Shown piece after piece: positions 1 to 10,815 of a stretch of 64,000 nucleotides of DNA (position 1 is the stretch's first letter; each line of letters opens with the position of its first letter). The position numbers and the translations under genes are program-made. The stretch comes from Bacteroides sp. (GTDB lineage Bacteria; Bacteroidota; Bacteroidia; Bacteroidales; Bacteroidaceae), in contig JALCME010000017.1 of assembly GCA_022648295.1 (NCBI GenBank), positions 1 through 64,000 of the forward strand. The letters run 5' to 3'. The notes beneath the pieces were generated by a model that was given only the letters and a program-made list of their open reading frames with translations, ran no database searches and was not told the DNA's origin.

Positions 1-1307
<1,307 letters not shown>

Positions 1308-1416
1308 GCTCGAGAAATTACAGTATTGAAAAATTGAGAAGATCGCGTCTCGCTTAGAATAAAAATATTCTATTTAATACAGTAATTTATAAACTATTGA
1401 GATAGTCTTTAAAAAC

Positions 1417-1444
1417 GAAGTCTCCTACAAACGCAGGAGACTTC
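1417..1444 (-). terminator. Terminator of prs
   Basis: A perfect 10-bp stem (GAAGTCTCCT at 1417-1426, AGGAGACTTC at 1435-1444) has an 8-base loop. Read on the minus strand it is followed by G and a T-run, and it lies 42 bases past the prs stop. Confidence 0.85.
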
Positions 1445-1485
1445 ATTTACTAATTATTCAGATTCAAACAAGAATCTAAACACAA

Positions 1486-2424
1486 TTAAATAATATATTG
1501 TGAACTAATGGATTCGTTGTTAACCACTCTCTTGATGGTTTCGGCAAACATAGCTGCTATGCTAAGTTGTTTTACTTTTGCACACTTTTTAGAATAAGGA
1601 ATACTATCAGTAAACACCATTTCAGTCAGACTAGATTCTTGCACACGGAAAGAAGCAGGGTCGGACATTACACAATGACTGGCTATGGCCCGAACGGATT
1701 TTGCACCTTCTTCCAACATAAGGTTGGCTGCTTTGGTTATTGTTCCGGCAGTGTCTACAATATCATCAACTAATACTACGTTTTTATCCTTTACATTTCC
1801 AATGATCTGCATATATGCCACTTCATTGGCTTTCTCGCGGGATTTGTTACACAAAACCAAAGGCACTCCCAAATATTTAGAGAATGTGCTGGCACGCTTG
1901 GAACCTCCTACGTCGGGAGTTGCAATGACCAGGTTTTCCAAATGCAGAGACTCGATATAGGGAAGGAATACTGCCGATGCATATAAGTGGTCAACGGGAA
2001 TGTCAAAGAAACCCTGGATTTGATCTGCATGGAGATCCATGGTAATTAAACGATCGATGCCTGCTACCGAAAGTAGGTCTGCTACTAATTTTGCTCCGAT
2101 GGAAACGCGGGGCTTGTCTTTGCGATCTTGTCTGGCCCATCCGAAATATGGGATTACCGCAATGACACTTTTGGCTGATGCTCTCTTTGCCGCATCAATC
2201 ATTAGTAAAAGCTCCATCAAATTGTCGGAATTTGGAAATGTTGATTGAACAAGGAATACGTGGGCGCCCCGGATAGATTCTTCGTAAGAAACAGCGAACT
2301 CTCCGTCAGCAAAATGGGTGATGTTCATTTTCCCCAAAGGGCAACCAAGACTAGCGCAGATTTTTTCTGCTAGATATCTCGAGTTTGTTCCCGAAAATAC
2401 CATAAAAGGTGCTTTTTCGCTCAT
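1486..2424 (-). CDS. prs: Ribose-phosphate pyrophosphokinase
   Basis: Makes PRPP from ribose 5-phosphate and ATP for nucleotide, His and Trp synthesis in the cytoplasm. The 312-residue product has the normal family length. The PRPP-binding loop reads VVLVDDIVDTAGT, the N-terminus has the family pattern FSGTNSRYLAEKICASLG, and the ATP/flexible-loop region contains PYFGWARQDRKDKPR. The ATG at 2424 is preceded by a TACCTTTG promoter box. The gene stands alone, divergent from the sensor kinase gene and closed by its own hairpin at 1417-1444. Nothing is odd about it. Confidence 0.97.
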   Translation of the reverse strand: MSEKAPFMVFSGTNSRYLAEKICASLGCPLGKMNITHFADGEFAVSYEESIRGAHVFLVQSTFPNSDNLMELLLMIDAAKRASAKSVIAVIPYFGWARQDRKDKPRVSIGAKLVADLLSVAGIDRLITMDLHADQIQGFFDIPVDHLYASAVFLPYIESLHLENLVIATPDVGGSKRASTFSKYLGVPLVLCNKSREKANEVAYMQIIGNVKDKNVVLVDDIVDTAGTITKAANLMLEEGAKSVRAIASHCVMSDPASFRVQESSLTEMVFTDSIPYSKKCAKVKQLSIAAMFAETIKRVVNNESISSQYII

Positions 2425-2463
2425 TTTGTAATAGATATTACCTCTTTATTTAAATTGGATGTG

Positions 2464-2496
2464 CAAAGGTAGGAATTTCCGATTAGATATAACAAG
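2464..2496 (-). promoter_or_regulatory. Promoter of prs
   Basis: On the minus strand TACCTTTG (2464-2471) matches the Bacteroides -7 box TAnnTTTG exactly. CTTG (2493-2496) stands 21 bases upstream, one mismatch from the -33 box TTTG. Confidence 0.65.
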
Positions 2497-2538
2497 ACTT
2501 ATTGTAGAAAAAATGTTTTTCTTTACCGGATTTATTTG

Positions 2539-2546
2539 TAGTTTTG
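2539..2546 (+). promoter_or_regulatory. Candidate -7 box upstream of the sensor kinase gene
   Basis: TAGTTTTG matches TAnnTTTG and lies 49 bases before the proposed TTG start at 2596. No clear -33 TTTG stands at the right distance. The 171-bp gap 2425-2595 holds only this and the prs promoter. Confidence 0.4.
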
Positions 2547-2595
2547 CTAACCGGATGTATGATTTCCGGACTAACAAAAAAAGAATATATATATA

Positions 2596-5500
2596 TTGTC
2601 ATTGAAACCAAATCTTTATATACCGCTAATAGGTTTGCTATACTTCTGTATGTCTCTTTCTTCGTGTGTAGGTACCGCTCCCACAAAGGAGGTGCGGCAT
2701 ATTGACTCACTTAATCAGGTGGCGTATACATTCCGTTATAAAAATTTGGATTCTTCTTATCATGCGGCGTTAAAGGCGTACAAGGAGGTGAATCTCTATC
2801 GTCAGGGCAAGGCGGAAGCTGTGAACAATCTGGGCTTTTGTGCTTTTATGAGAATGGACTTTGAAAAAGCCGAGAAGCTTTATAAAGAGGTTTACGATCT
2901 CACTCAAAACGAACTGGAATTACTTGTGGCCGATATAGGATTGATGAAAATCTATCAGCGTACGGCTATGAATAAAGAGTTTTATGACTACCGCATCAGT
3001 GCGCTTAGCCGCATGAAACGGATTGATGAAGATAATAATTTGTTTATTGATAAGCACGAACGCCAGCGATTGAACTATGCGCGTTCCGAGTTTTATATCG
3101 TTTCCGCCATATATTACTTTTATTTACAGCAACGTCCGGAAGCCATTGCATCTATCCGGGAAATTCAGCCGGAGGAAGAACTTGCCGCCGATACCAGTCA
3201 ATTATTGTATTATCATTATATCAAAGGGTCAGCTTCACTGTGCGATGCCGAGACTAAAGATGAACGACGTTTACAGGAGTTTGATGAGCTCTATACGACA
3301 TGGAAACTAGCTTCGCATGGAGGGTATCTCTATTTTGAAGGGAATGGAGTGCAAGGGCTTGCCAATCTGATGGTTTCACCCCATGATTATGAATTCTTTT
3401 TGGATAACCGCTTGCAGAGTTTAAAGCAATTCAGCGTACCGGTTGATTCGCTGCTGCCGATGCGTTTCGGACAATTGGCATTGCAGACATTCCGTAAATA
3501 TAATGATCTATATCAAATAGCCGGTACGTATGTATCTATCGGAAAGTACCTGAATACGCATGGTGATTACAGTGTGGCGCTGGATACGCTTACCAAGGCA
3601 TTGGAGTGTGTCAATGAACATCATCGGCGATACTACGACTGCCGTGACAGTCTGGACTGGCTCAGACCGTTTGACCGCAGGGATACCATCAGTACTGAAA
3701 AAGCATGGATCCAACGGAAATTGAAGACTGTGCCCGAATGGATTCTACGCATTCGTGAGCAATTGACTGTGACTTATGCTGGTTTGGGGATGAAAGAACG
3801 TTCCGATTATAACCGAAATATCTATCTGGATATATTGGAAGACACCCGGCAAGATAAAGAACTGGAGAGCCGGTATCAGTCGTTGGAAAATGAAGGAAGG
3901 CAGCTTAACATTTTGCTCTTGATCGTTGTTACCGGCTTCGTTGTAGTAGTGACGTTTTTGGTCATATTCAATAAACGGTCGAGAATACGTAACAGAAATC
4001 ATGTGCATCGGTTAAAACAGATGCTGGATATTTGCCAGAAGATAACAGCATCTATTCCGGCGGATGCACAGACAGAAGATGAAATAGTGAACGCTATATA
4101 CGCAGCGGTGCATTCGGATATAGAACAGCTATTCGAAGGAAAAGAATTCCGGATTGAAAACCGCCAGTTGCTTTTTGCCAAGCGAATAAATAAGGATGAA
4201 AGGGCCATGGTACGTGTCATCACTCCATACATCACATGGGCTTTGGACAATGGCATGAACTCCATTTCTTTAAATGATGAGCGGAAGCGATTGGAGAAGC
4301 AACGTTACATTTACGAACAGCACATCGCCACCAATAAACGGGGAAATGTGATCAAGAAGGCTTGTCTGGCTATTGTAAGCGGCATTCACCCTTATATAGA
4401 CCGCATAATTAATGAGGTGCATAAGTTAACGGATAAAGGCTTTATTGACGATGAACGCATTAAGGTGGAAAAATACCAGTACATAGATGAGCTGGTCACC
4501 ACCATTAATGATTATAATGATATTCTTGCCTTATGGATCAAGATGAAGCAAGGCAGCATAAACCTGAATATAGAGACCTTCGATTTAAATGAGCTGTTTA
4601 ATTTGATCAGAAAGGGGAGCCGCTCCTTTGAAATGAAAAAACAAACATTGGAAGTCACCCCGACCGATGCATACGTAAAGGCGGATAAGGCACTGACGCT
4701 GTTTATGATCAATACACTAGCCGAAAATGCCCGTAAATATACGCCTCAGGGAGGAATTGTGAAGGTATATGCCCACGCCACGGACGAGTATGTGGAGATT
4801 TCGGTAGAAGATAACGGGTGTGGACTGAGCGAGAAGGATGTAGCAAGCATCATAGGTGAAAAACTCTATAACTCCAAAGAAATTGGCATTTATGATGCAT
4901 CCGATCAGGAAGAACTTCGCAAGAATAAAGGCAGTGGATTCGGGCTGATGAACTGCAAGGGGATCATTGAAAAGTACCGGAAAACAAACGAAGTTTTCAG
5001 GGTATGCTTATTCAATGCCGAAAGTACGTTGGGAAAAGGAAGTCGTTTTTATTTCCGCTTGCCGAAAGGCATACGGAAGGTGTTGATGGGCTGGGTGTGC
5101 ATCTGCATGTTATGGAGTGCAGGCGGTTGCCGGGGTTCTGTTGATGATAGTTTGGAACAGCCGGACTATGTACAGGTGAAAGCTGCGGAAGACAGTCTAT
5201 CCGTTCAGGCTGAAAATGCCTATGAAACGTTGCTCGACAAAGCCTCCGATTATGCAGATGATGCTTATTACTGCAATGTGGACGGTGAATACAAAATGGC
5301 TTTGCAATATGTGGACTCTGCCATAATCTGTCTAAATGCCCATTATAAAAAGTATGCCCGCTTTCCCCATCGTTATATGGCGTTGACAGGAGATGGCGAA
5401 CCGGCTGAACTCGACTGGTGGAAAAGGTTGTTTAATTCTGATTTTCATGTCATACTCGATATTCGTAACGAAGCCGCCGTATCTTTTCTTGCATTGAAGC

Positions 5501-6978
5501 AGTGGGAGGCATACAGTTACAATAACGCAGCATACACTACTCTTTATAAACTGTTGGGCGAAGACCAGTCGTTGGGGGAATATTGCAGGAGGTTGGAACA
5601 TTCCACCGGAAATAAGATAGTAAGCGCCATTCTGTTGGTAGTCCTAATGCTTGTTTTATTAGTGGGATATTATATTCTGTATTTCCATAAACGCCTTGTC
5701 AATCGTTGGAATTTGGAGCAAGTACTGGAAATAAACAAGCAGGTCTTTAGTGCATCTCTGGTGCAATTACCCGAAATTGAAAACATCCTGCAACAGGAAG
5801 GGGACATGCTGAAAGATATACCCGTGAAGATTGTCACCGATGCTTTTGACGCTGTCAATGAGTTACTCATGATTAATAAACTGGGCATAGCCGTATATAA
5901 TGAGCCGGTCAATCAGTTGGAATATACTTCAAACTCCTTTGGAGAGAAAGAGTTCTCTATTGATTCACAGGAGAAAGAGCCGTTGAAAGATTTTGTTCAG
6001 CGCAGTTTTACGCAACAAGTGCATTTATCGGAAGGCGATTTTGAAGCTTTGCCGTTGTTAGTGGATATTGTTGACGGTTCACGCTGTATCGGGGTGTTAT
6101 ATCTGGAACGTAGGGAGAATACGGAACAGGAAGCGGATCACCTGTTATTGGAATTGATAGCCAGTTATGTGGCGATTGTCATTTTCAATGCCGTTGTTAA
6201 AATAGCAACAAAATACCGTGATATTGAGGCCGCCCATGAAGAAGCTTACCGGGCTTCGTGGGAAGATAATGTGCTTCATGTGCAGAATATGGTGTTGGAT
6301 AACTGTCTATCCACCATTAAACATGAAACAATCTACTATCCTAATAAGATTAAACAACTTGTGGGAAAGCTTCGTTCAGGACGTTTAACCGCCGGAGAAG
6401 AACTTGAAACGGTACAGGCTATCAGTGAATTGATAGAATATTATAAAGGTATCTTTTCGATCCTCAGCTCGTGTGCTTCACGCCAGTTGGAAGAAGCCAC
6501 ATTCAGGCGCAGTGTTGTAGCTGTCTCCGATTTGTTCTGTGTTGCCGAAAAGTATTTCCGTTATGTGGGCAAAGGATTGCAGCATGCCGTTACATTCCAC
6601 ACGGAAGCTATCAATGAACACGTGGTGGGCGATTTTATTTTATTGCGTTTTCTATTGGAGAATCTAATAGATGAAGCCCTGTCCTGTCCGCAAGAAGGGG
6701 AACTTTGTTTACAGGCGAAAGTGGATGGTGATTATATCCGTTTTCTTTTTATAGACAGAAGGAGGGAGAAGACCCGTGAAGAACTCAATCAGTTATTCTA
6801 TCCCAATCTGGAACGGATGTCGGGAGACAGAGGCAAATTAGTGGAAACAGAATATTTAGTATGCAAGCAAATTGTTCGTGATCATGATGAGTTCTCGGGG
6901 CGGAGAGGCTGTCGCATCAATGCCGAACCTGCGGAAGGAGGTGGATTTGCTGTATATTTCACGATATTAAGGAAATAA
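2596..6978 (+). CDS. Giant double-module sensor kinase (TPR-like sensor, DUF5112/DUF5113-like)
   Basis: A 1460-residue protein made of two sensor-kinase units in tandem. Unit 1 has a lipoprotein-type signal ending LSSC (C24), an alpha-helical TPR-like region to about 430, a membrane segment at about 436-458, and a kinase core with N-box NTLAENARKYT (about 706), DNGCGL (about 739) and GSGFGL (about 780). Unit 2 begins with a second signal-like stretch ending SAGGC (about C845), then a helical region, a membrane segment (about 1009-1031), a GAF-like region and a H-box-like KHETIYYPNK (H1243). Its ATPase lacks recognisable G-boxes. The start is taken as TTG 2596, because the next ATG (2650) would cut off the signal peptide; an in-frame stop lies at 2572. 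The response regulator starts 3 bases downstream. The architecture recalls DUF5112/DUF5113 proteins of Bacteroides; the ligand is unknown. Confidence 0.8.
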   Translation: MSLKPNLYIPLIGLLYFCMSLSSCVGTAPTKEVRHIDSLNQVAYTFRYKNLDSSYHAALKAYKEVNLYRQGKAEAVNNLGFCAFMRMDFEKAEKLYKEVYDLTQNELELLVADIGLMKIYQRTAMNKEFYDYRISALSRMKRIDEDNNLFIDKHERQRLNYARSEFYIVSAIYYFYLQQRPEAIASIREIQPEEELAADTSQLLYYHYIKGSASLCDAETKDERRLQEFDELYTTWKLASHGGYLYFEGNGVQGLANLMVSPHDYEFFLDNRLQSLKQFSVPVDSLLPMRFGQLALQTFRKYNDLYQIAGTYVSIGKYLNTHGDYSVALDTLTKALECVNEHHRRYYDCRDSLDWLRPFDRRDTISTEKAWIQRKLKTVPEWILRIREQLTVTYAGLGMKERSDYNRNIYLDILEDTRQDKELESRYQSLENEGRQLNILLLIVVTGFVVVVTFLVIFNKRSRIRNRNHVHRLKQMLDICQKITASIPADAQTEDEIVNAIYAAVHSDIEQLFEGKEFRIENRQLLFAKRINKDERAMVRVITPYITWALDNGMNSISLNDERKRLEKQRYIYEQHIATNKRGNVIKKACLAIVSGIHPYIDRIINEVHKLTDKGFIDDERIKVEKYQYIDELVTTINDYNDILALWIKMKQGSINLNIETFDLNELFNLIRKGSRSFEMKKQTLEVTPTDAYVKADKALTLFMINTLAENARKYTPQGGIVKVYAHATDEYVEISVEDNGCGLSEKDVASIIGEKLYNSKEIGIYDASDQEELRKNKGSGFGLMNCKGIIEKYRKTNEVFRVCLFNAESTLGKGSRFYFRLPKGIRKVLMGWVCICMLWSAGGCRGSVDDSLEQPDYVQVKAAEDSLSVQAENAYETLLDKASDYADDAYYCNVDGEYKMALQYVDSAIICLNAHYKKYARFPHRYMALTGDGEPAELDWWKRLFNSDFHVILDIRNEAAVSFLALKQWEAYSYNNAAYTTLYKLLGEDQSLGEYCRRLEHSTGNKIVSAILLVVLMLVLLVGYYILYFHKRLVNRWNLEQVLEINKQVFSASLVQLPEIENILQQEGDMLKDIPVKIVTDAFDAVNELLMINKLGIAVYNEPVNQLEYTSNSFGEKEFSIDSQEKEPLKDFVQRSFTQQVHLSEGDFEALPLLVDIVDGSRCIGVLYLERRENTEQEADHLLLELIASYVAIVIFNAVVKIATKYRDIEAAHEEAYRASWEDNVLHVQNMVLDNCLSTIKHETIYYPNKIKQLVGKLRSGRLTAGEELETVQAISELIEYYKGIFSILSSCASRQLEEATFRRSVVAVSDLFCVAEKYFRYVGKGLQHAVTFHTEAINEHVVGDFILLRFLLENLIDEALSCPQEGELCLQAKVDGDYIRFLFIDRRREKTREELNQLFYPNLERMSGDRGKLVETEYLVCKQIVRDHDEFSGRRGCRINAEPAEGGGFAVYFTILRK

Positions 6979-6981
6979 TAA

Positions 6982-7722
6982 ATGAAACGATATATGGAAG
7001 AGCAGAAATTTAAGGTGATTATTGTAGAAGATGTTAAGTTGGAGTTGAAAGGCACGGAAGAAATCTTCCGGCACGAAATCCCGAATGCGGAAGTAATCGG
7101 TACGGCCATGACAGAGCGGGAGTTCTGGGCACTGATGGAAACCAATGTACCCAATCTTGTCTTGCTGGATTTGGGTTTGGGTGGCTCTACCACCATCGGT
7201 GTGGATATTTGCCGTAATATTTTCAAACGCTATCCGGGAGTCCATGTACTGATTTTCACCGGGGAAATATTGAATGAAAAACTATGGGTGGATGTGCTGG
7301 ATGCAGGAGCCGATGGCATTGTTCTTAAAACCGGGGAACTACTCACCAAAACGGACGTACAAGCTGTCATGGATGGAAAGAAACTGGTATTCAACTATCC
7401 CATACTGGAAAAAATAGTGGAACGCTTTAAACAATCTGTCATCAATGAAACCAAACGGCAGGAGGCTATTATCAGCTATGATATTGACGAATATGATGAA
7501 CGCTTTTTGCGACACCTTGCTCTAGGTTATACCAAGGAAATGATTGCGAACCTCAAAGGTATGCCTTTTGGAGTGAAGTCTTTGGAAAAGCGCCAGAATG
7601 ATCTGATCAACCGTCTTTTCCCACAAGGAGAGCGGGTAGGGGTTAACGCCACCCGTCTGGCGGTACGCGCGTTGGAATTGCGTATTCTTGATATAGATAA
7701 TTTAAAGGAAGATGAGGAATAA
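6982..7722 (+). CDS. Response regulator, receiver plus LuxR-like C-terminus
   Basis: A 246-residue regulator, the likely partner of the kinase that ends three bases upstream. The receiver has the acidic pair E16-D17, the phosphoacceptor D63 in NLVLLDLGLGG, a Thr in LIFTGE and a Lys in GIVLKTGE. After a linker, the C-terminus (about 170-245) reads LALGYTKEMIANLKGMPFG, which resembles the scaffold of LuxR/NarL helix-turn-helix domains but diverges from it. A Met at residue 5 is an alternative start. Its last 11 bases overlap the transporter gene, suggesting translational coupling and that the transporter belongs to the same regulon. Confidence 0.85.
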   Translation: MKRYMEEQKFKVIIVEDVKLELKGTEEIFRHEIPNAEVIGTAMTEREFWALMETNVPNLVLLDLGLGGSTTIGVDICRNIFKRYPGVHVLIFTGEILNEKLWVDVLDAGADGIVLKTGELLTKTDVQAVMDGKKLVFNYPILEKIVERFKQSVINETKRQEAIISYDIDEYDERFLRHLALGYTKEMIANLKGMPFGVKSLEKRQNDLINRLFPQGERVGVNATRLAVRALELRILDIDNLKEDEE

Positions 7723-9166
7723 ATGGCGCTTGCCACATCCGGCGACGATGTTCTTTTTAATGACCCTGGCTGTCATTTTTCTTTCATGGATATTCGAAAT
7801 CTATGGAATGAGTGTGCATTTGCCACAGACAGGAGAAGAGATACGGGTACAGAGTCTGCTCAGTCCGGAAGGCATGCGTTGGATGCTTCGGAATGCGGTT
7901 ACCAACTTCACGGGATTTGCTCCGTTGGGATTGGTCATCGTTGCCATGTTTGGTATAGGGGTTGCCCAGCATTCGGGTTTCATAGATGCCTGCATCCGCA
8001 TCGGAATACGTCGTCATCATAACCCGCTACGTATTGTACTGTTAGTGGTGTTTGCCGGATTACTTTCCAATGTGGTTGGTGATGCCGGATATATCATATT
8101 ACTACCCATAGCCGCTACTTTATTTCATTCCGTTGGCTTGCATCCCATTGCGGGGATTATTACGGCATACGTTTCGGTATCATGCGGTTATAGTGCCAAT
8201 GTCATGTTGACGACTCTTGATCCGATGCTTGCTTCATGGACGCAGGAAGCGGCCGATAATATGAATGTACTTGCCGGGAATACCGGACCTTTGTCCAATT
8301 TCTATTTCTTTTTCGTATCTACTTTTTTGGTGGCTTTCATCATTTATCAAATAACCCGTAAAAGTTTGTTGCCAATGCTTGGGACATACGAAGGGGACGT
8401 TAAATTTAATGGTTACAAACAGCTCTCGCGCAAGGAACGCCGTGCATTATGGAGTGCGGTTATTGTGGGGTTGATATATGCAGCTATCGTTTTTATGGCT
8501 ACGTTTTCTTCCTGGGGAATCTTACGTAGTGTCAGCGGTGGATTGGCACGTTCCCCGTTTATTGAAGGAAGCTTATTTCTATTATCTTTCGGGATAGGGT
8601 TGATGGGAATGACCTACGGCTTTACTTCCGGCAGGTATCGTACGGATGGAGATGTAATTGAGGGACTTACACAACCGATGAAGTTGCTTGGTGCCTATTT
8701 TGTGATTGCTTTCTTTGCAGCTCAAATGTTTGCATACTTTGATTATTCTCATTTAAATAAATGTATAGCCATTATTAGTGCCGATGTACTTTCGTCCATT
8801 CATGTGGGTAATCTTTGGATTCTAATTCTTTTTATTTTCTTTATTGCGTTGGTCAATCTAATCATGGTATCCGCTACGGCTAAATGGACCTTTATGTCGT
8901 TTATTTTTGTTCCGGTGTTTGCCGGAATGGGGTTTTCTCCGGATTTAGTACAGTGTGCTTACCGCATTGGTGACAGCGCAACAAATGCTATTGCACCTTT
9001 TATGTTTTACCTGCCTTTAATCTTAACATATATGCAACAGTATGATGCACAATCCACTTATGGCTCTTTATTAAAATATACGTGGAGATATTCTGTCTCT
9101 ATTCTTCTGGCTTGGACACTGCTTCTCGTATTGTGGTATCTGTGCCGTTTACCATTGGGGTTATAA
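7712..9166 (+). CDS. AbgT-family transporter
   Basis: A 484-residue inner-membrane protein with about 10-12 hydrophobic segments. AbgT/YdaH-like features include SNVVGDAGYIILLPIAATLFHSVGLHP, the hairpin SCGYSANVMLTTLDP and the C-terminal GDSATNAIAPFMFYLPL. Family members import p-aminobenzoyl-glutamate or export sulfonamide-like antimetabolites with a proton gradient; which applies here cannot be read from the sequence. The ATG at 7712 lies inside the end of the response-regulator gene (11-base overlap). Two-component control of an AbgT gene in one operon is the notable point. Confidence 0.85.
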   Translation: MRNKWRLPHPATMFFLMTLAVIFLSWIFEIYGMSVHLPQTGEEIRVQSLLSPEGMRWMLRNAVTNFTGFAPLGLVIVAMFGIGVAQHSGFIDACIRIGIRRHHNPLRIVLLVVFAGLLSNVVGDAGYIILLPIAATLFHSVGLHPIAGIITAYVSVSCGYSANVMLTTLDPMLASWTQEAADNMNVLAGNTGPLSNFYFFFVSTFLVAFIIYQITRKSLLPMLGTYEGDVKFNGYKQLSRKERRALWSAVIVGLIYAAIVFMATFSSWGILRSVSGGLARSPFIEGSLFLLSFGIGLMGMTYGFTSGRYRTDGDVIEGLTQPMKLLGAYFVIAFFAAQMFAYFDYSHLNKCIAIISADVLSSIHVGNLWILILFIFFIALVNLIMVSATAKWTFMSFIFVPVFAGMGFSPDLVQCAYRIGDSATNAIAPFMFYLPLILTYMQQYDAQSTYGSLLKYTWRYSVSILLAWTLLLVLWYLCRLPLGL

Positions 9167-9277
9167 AATAGATATTTGACCGTTACAAGTTGTGTAAATC
9201 ACTTTAAGAATGTTCTTTTTGACCTTTTATCGCTTTATTTCTTCTGTTTTTTTTCTTCCTATTCAAATGTATTTTTG

Positions 9278-9285
9278 TACTTTTG
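9278..9285 (+). promoter_or_regulatory. Candidate promoter of the V-ATPase operon
   Basis: TACTTTTG matches the -7 consensus TAnnTTTG and is 62 bases before the subunit E start. The expected -33 position lies in a T-rich tract without a clean TTTG. Confidence 0.5.
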
Positions 9286-9347
9286 GCGTGAATCTGATAA
9301 AAGGGGAAATTACATAGCACACATACATAATTAATAATATAATTCCT

Positions 9348-9944
9348 GTGGATATGGAAAACAAAATTCAAGAGTTGACAGATAAGATTTACCGTGAAGG
9401 AGTTGAAAAAGGGAATGAAGAAGCCCAAAAACTTATCGTAGAAGCTCAGGATAAGGCTAAAAAGATAGTAGAAGATGCTCACAAAGAAGCGGAGGCCATT
9501 TTGGCAGCATCTCGTAAATCTGCCGATGAACTTGCAGAAAATACAAAATCGGAATTAAAGTTGTTTGCCGGACAGGCTGTAAATGCGCTGAAGTCGGAAA
9601 TTGCAACTTTGGTTTCGAATAAAATTGTAGCGGCGGATATAAAGGGTTTTGCTAATAATAAGGATTTCCTTAATTCCTTTATCGTTACTTTAGCTTCAAA
9701 ATGGAGTGTAAATGAACCCGTTGTCATTTCCACCGCTGATGCAGAAAACCTGAAAAAGTATTTTGCGGCACAAGCCAAAGATTTGCTTGATAAGGGAGTG
9801 AAGATTGAAGAAGTCAACGGTCTCAAAACGTTGTTTACCGTTTCACCCGCCGATGGCTCTTACAAGGTAAATTTCGGTGAAGAGGAATTTATGAATTACT
9901 TTAAAGAATTTCTGCGTCCGCAATTAGTGGAAATGCTTTTCTAA
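9348..9944 (+). CDS. V-type ATPase subunit E (peripheral stalk)
   Basis: The 198-residue product is hydrophilic. Residues about 5-75 form a Lys/Glu/Ala-rich coiled coil (EAQKLIVEAQDKAKKIVEDA) as in V-ATPase E subunits, followed by a compact C-terminal domain. E subunits form the outer stalk that holds the catalytic head against the membrane sector. It is first in a seven-gene operon; the next gene follows after 13 bases. No separate G subunit gene is present, so the stalk partner is unclear. Confidence 0.85.
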   Translation: MDMENKIQELTDKIYREGVEKGNEEAQKLIVEAQDKAKKIVEDAHKEAEAILAASRKSADELAENTKSELKLFAGQAVNALKSEIATLVSNKIVAADIKGFANNKDFLNSFIVTLASKWSVNEPVVISTADAENLKKYFAAQAKDLLDKGVKIEEVNGLKTLFTVSPADGSYKVNFGEEEFMNYFKEFLRPQLVEMLF

Positions 9945-9957
9945 AATTCCACTATAT

Positions 9958-10797
9958 ATGAGTAAATATTATTACTTGGTAGCCGGTTTGCCTGAGCTTT
10001 CTTTGGAAGATAGCAAACTGAGCTATACGGTAGCTGATTTTAAAACGGAACTTTATCCCGCTTTGTCAGAGTCGGACAAAAAGTGGATAGATTTGTTCTA
10101 TCTGAAATTCGACAATGCTAATGTATTGAAACTGATAAAGGATAAAGATGCTGCAATTGACGTCAGAGGTAATTATTCCGCCGAAGAATTAACAGAATAC
10201 ATTTCTTTATTGAAAGAGGGCGGAGAAGTGCCTGATGCGGTTTTTCCTGCTTATCTGTCCCGCTTTATTTCTGATTACTTTAATATTCCGGCAGAAGAGG
10301 ACTTCTTGCACGAAGATCGGTTGGCTACCCTCTATTATGAGTATGCCATGAAGTGTAAGAATCATTTTGTTGCTTCATGGTTTTCTTTTAACCTGACGGT
10401 AAATAATATACTGGTGGCACTGACAGCCCGGAAATTTAAGTTTGATGTTGCTTCGTTGATAGTGGGTGATACCGATGTCTGTGAAGCACTCCGTACTTCC
10501 GGTGCGCGTGATTTCGGACTGACAGGCGAAGTGGATTACCTCGATCAGTTAATGAAAATCAGTGAGATTGAAGAATTGGTGGAACGGGAAAAGAAAACAG
10601 ATATGCTTCGTTGGAAGTGGATGGAAGATGCTACGTTCTTTGATTATTTTACCATTGAACGTTTGTTTGTTTTCTTGTTGCAGTTGGAGATGATAGAACG
10701 TTGGATATCATTGGATAAGGAAAAAGGTAACCAATTGTTCCGCAGCATGATTACATCGCTTAAAGATGAGGTGCAGATACCCGCAGAATTTAGATAA
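9958..10797 (+). CDS. DUF2764 family protein, V-ATPase C-like subunit
   Basis: A 279-residue soluble protein starting MSKYYYLVAGLPELSLEDSK. It matches the DUF2764 proteins found inside V-ATPase operons of Bacteroidetes and chlamydiae, where the C (d) subunit gene would be expected. The C subunit is the central socket joining the rotor stalk to the membrane ring. Conserved-looking patches include YYEYAMKCKNHFVASWFSFNLTVNN and LRWKWMEDATFFDYFTIER. Position between E and A supports the role; direct homology to subunit C is inferred, not seen. Confidence 0.75.
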   Translation: MSKYYYLVAGLPELSLEDSKLSYTVADFKTELYPALSESDKKWIDLFYLKFDNANVLKLIKDKDAAIDVRGNYSAEELTEYISLLKEGGEVPDAVFPAYLSRFISDYFNIPAEEDFLHEDRLATLYYEYAMKCKNHFVASWFSFNLTVNNILVALTARKFKFDVASLIVGDTDVCEALRTSGARDFGLTGEVDYLDQLMKISEIEELVEREKKTDMLRWKWMEDATFFDYFTIERLFVFLLQLEMIERWISLDKEKGNQLFRSMITSLKDEVQIPAEFR

Positions 10798-10815
10798 AAT
10801 AAATCACATAATAAT

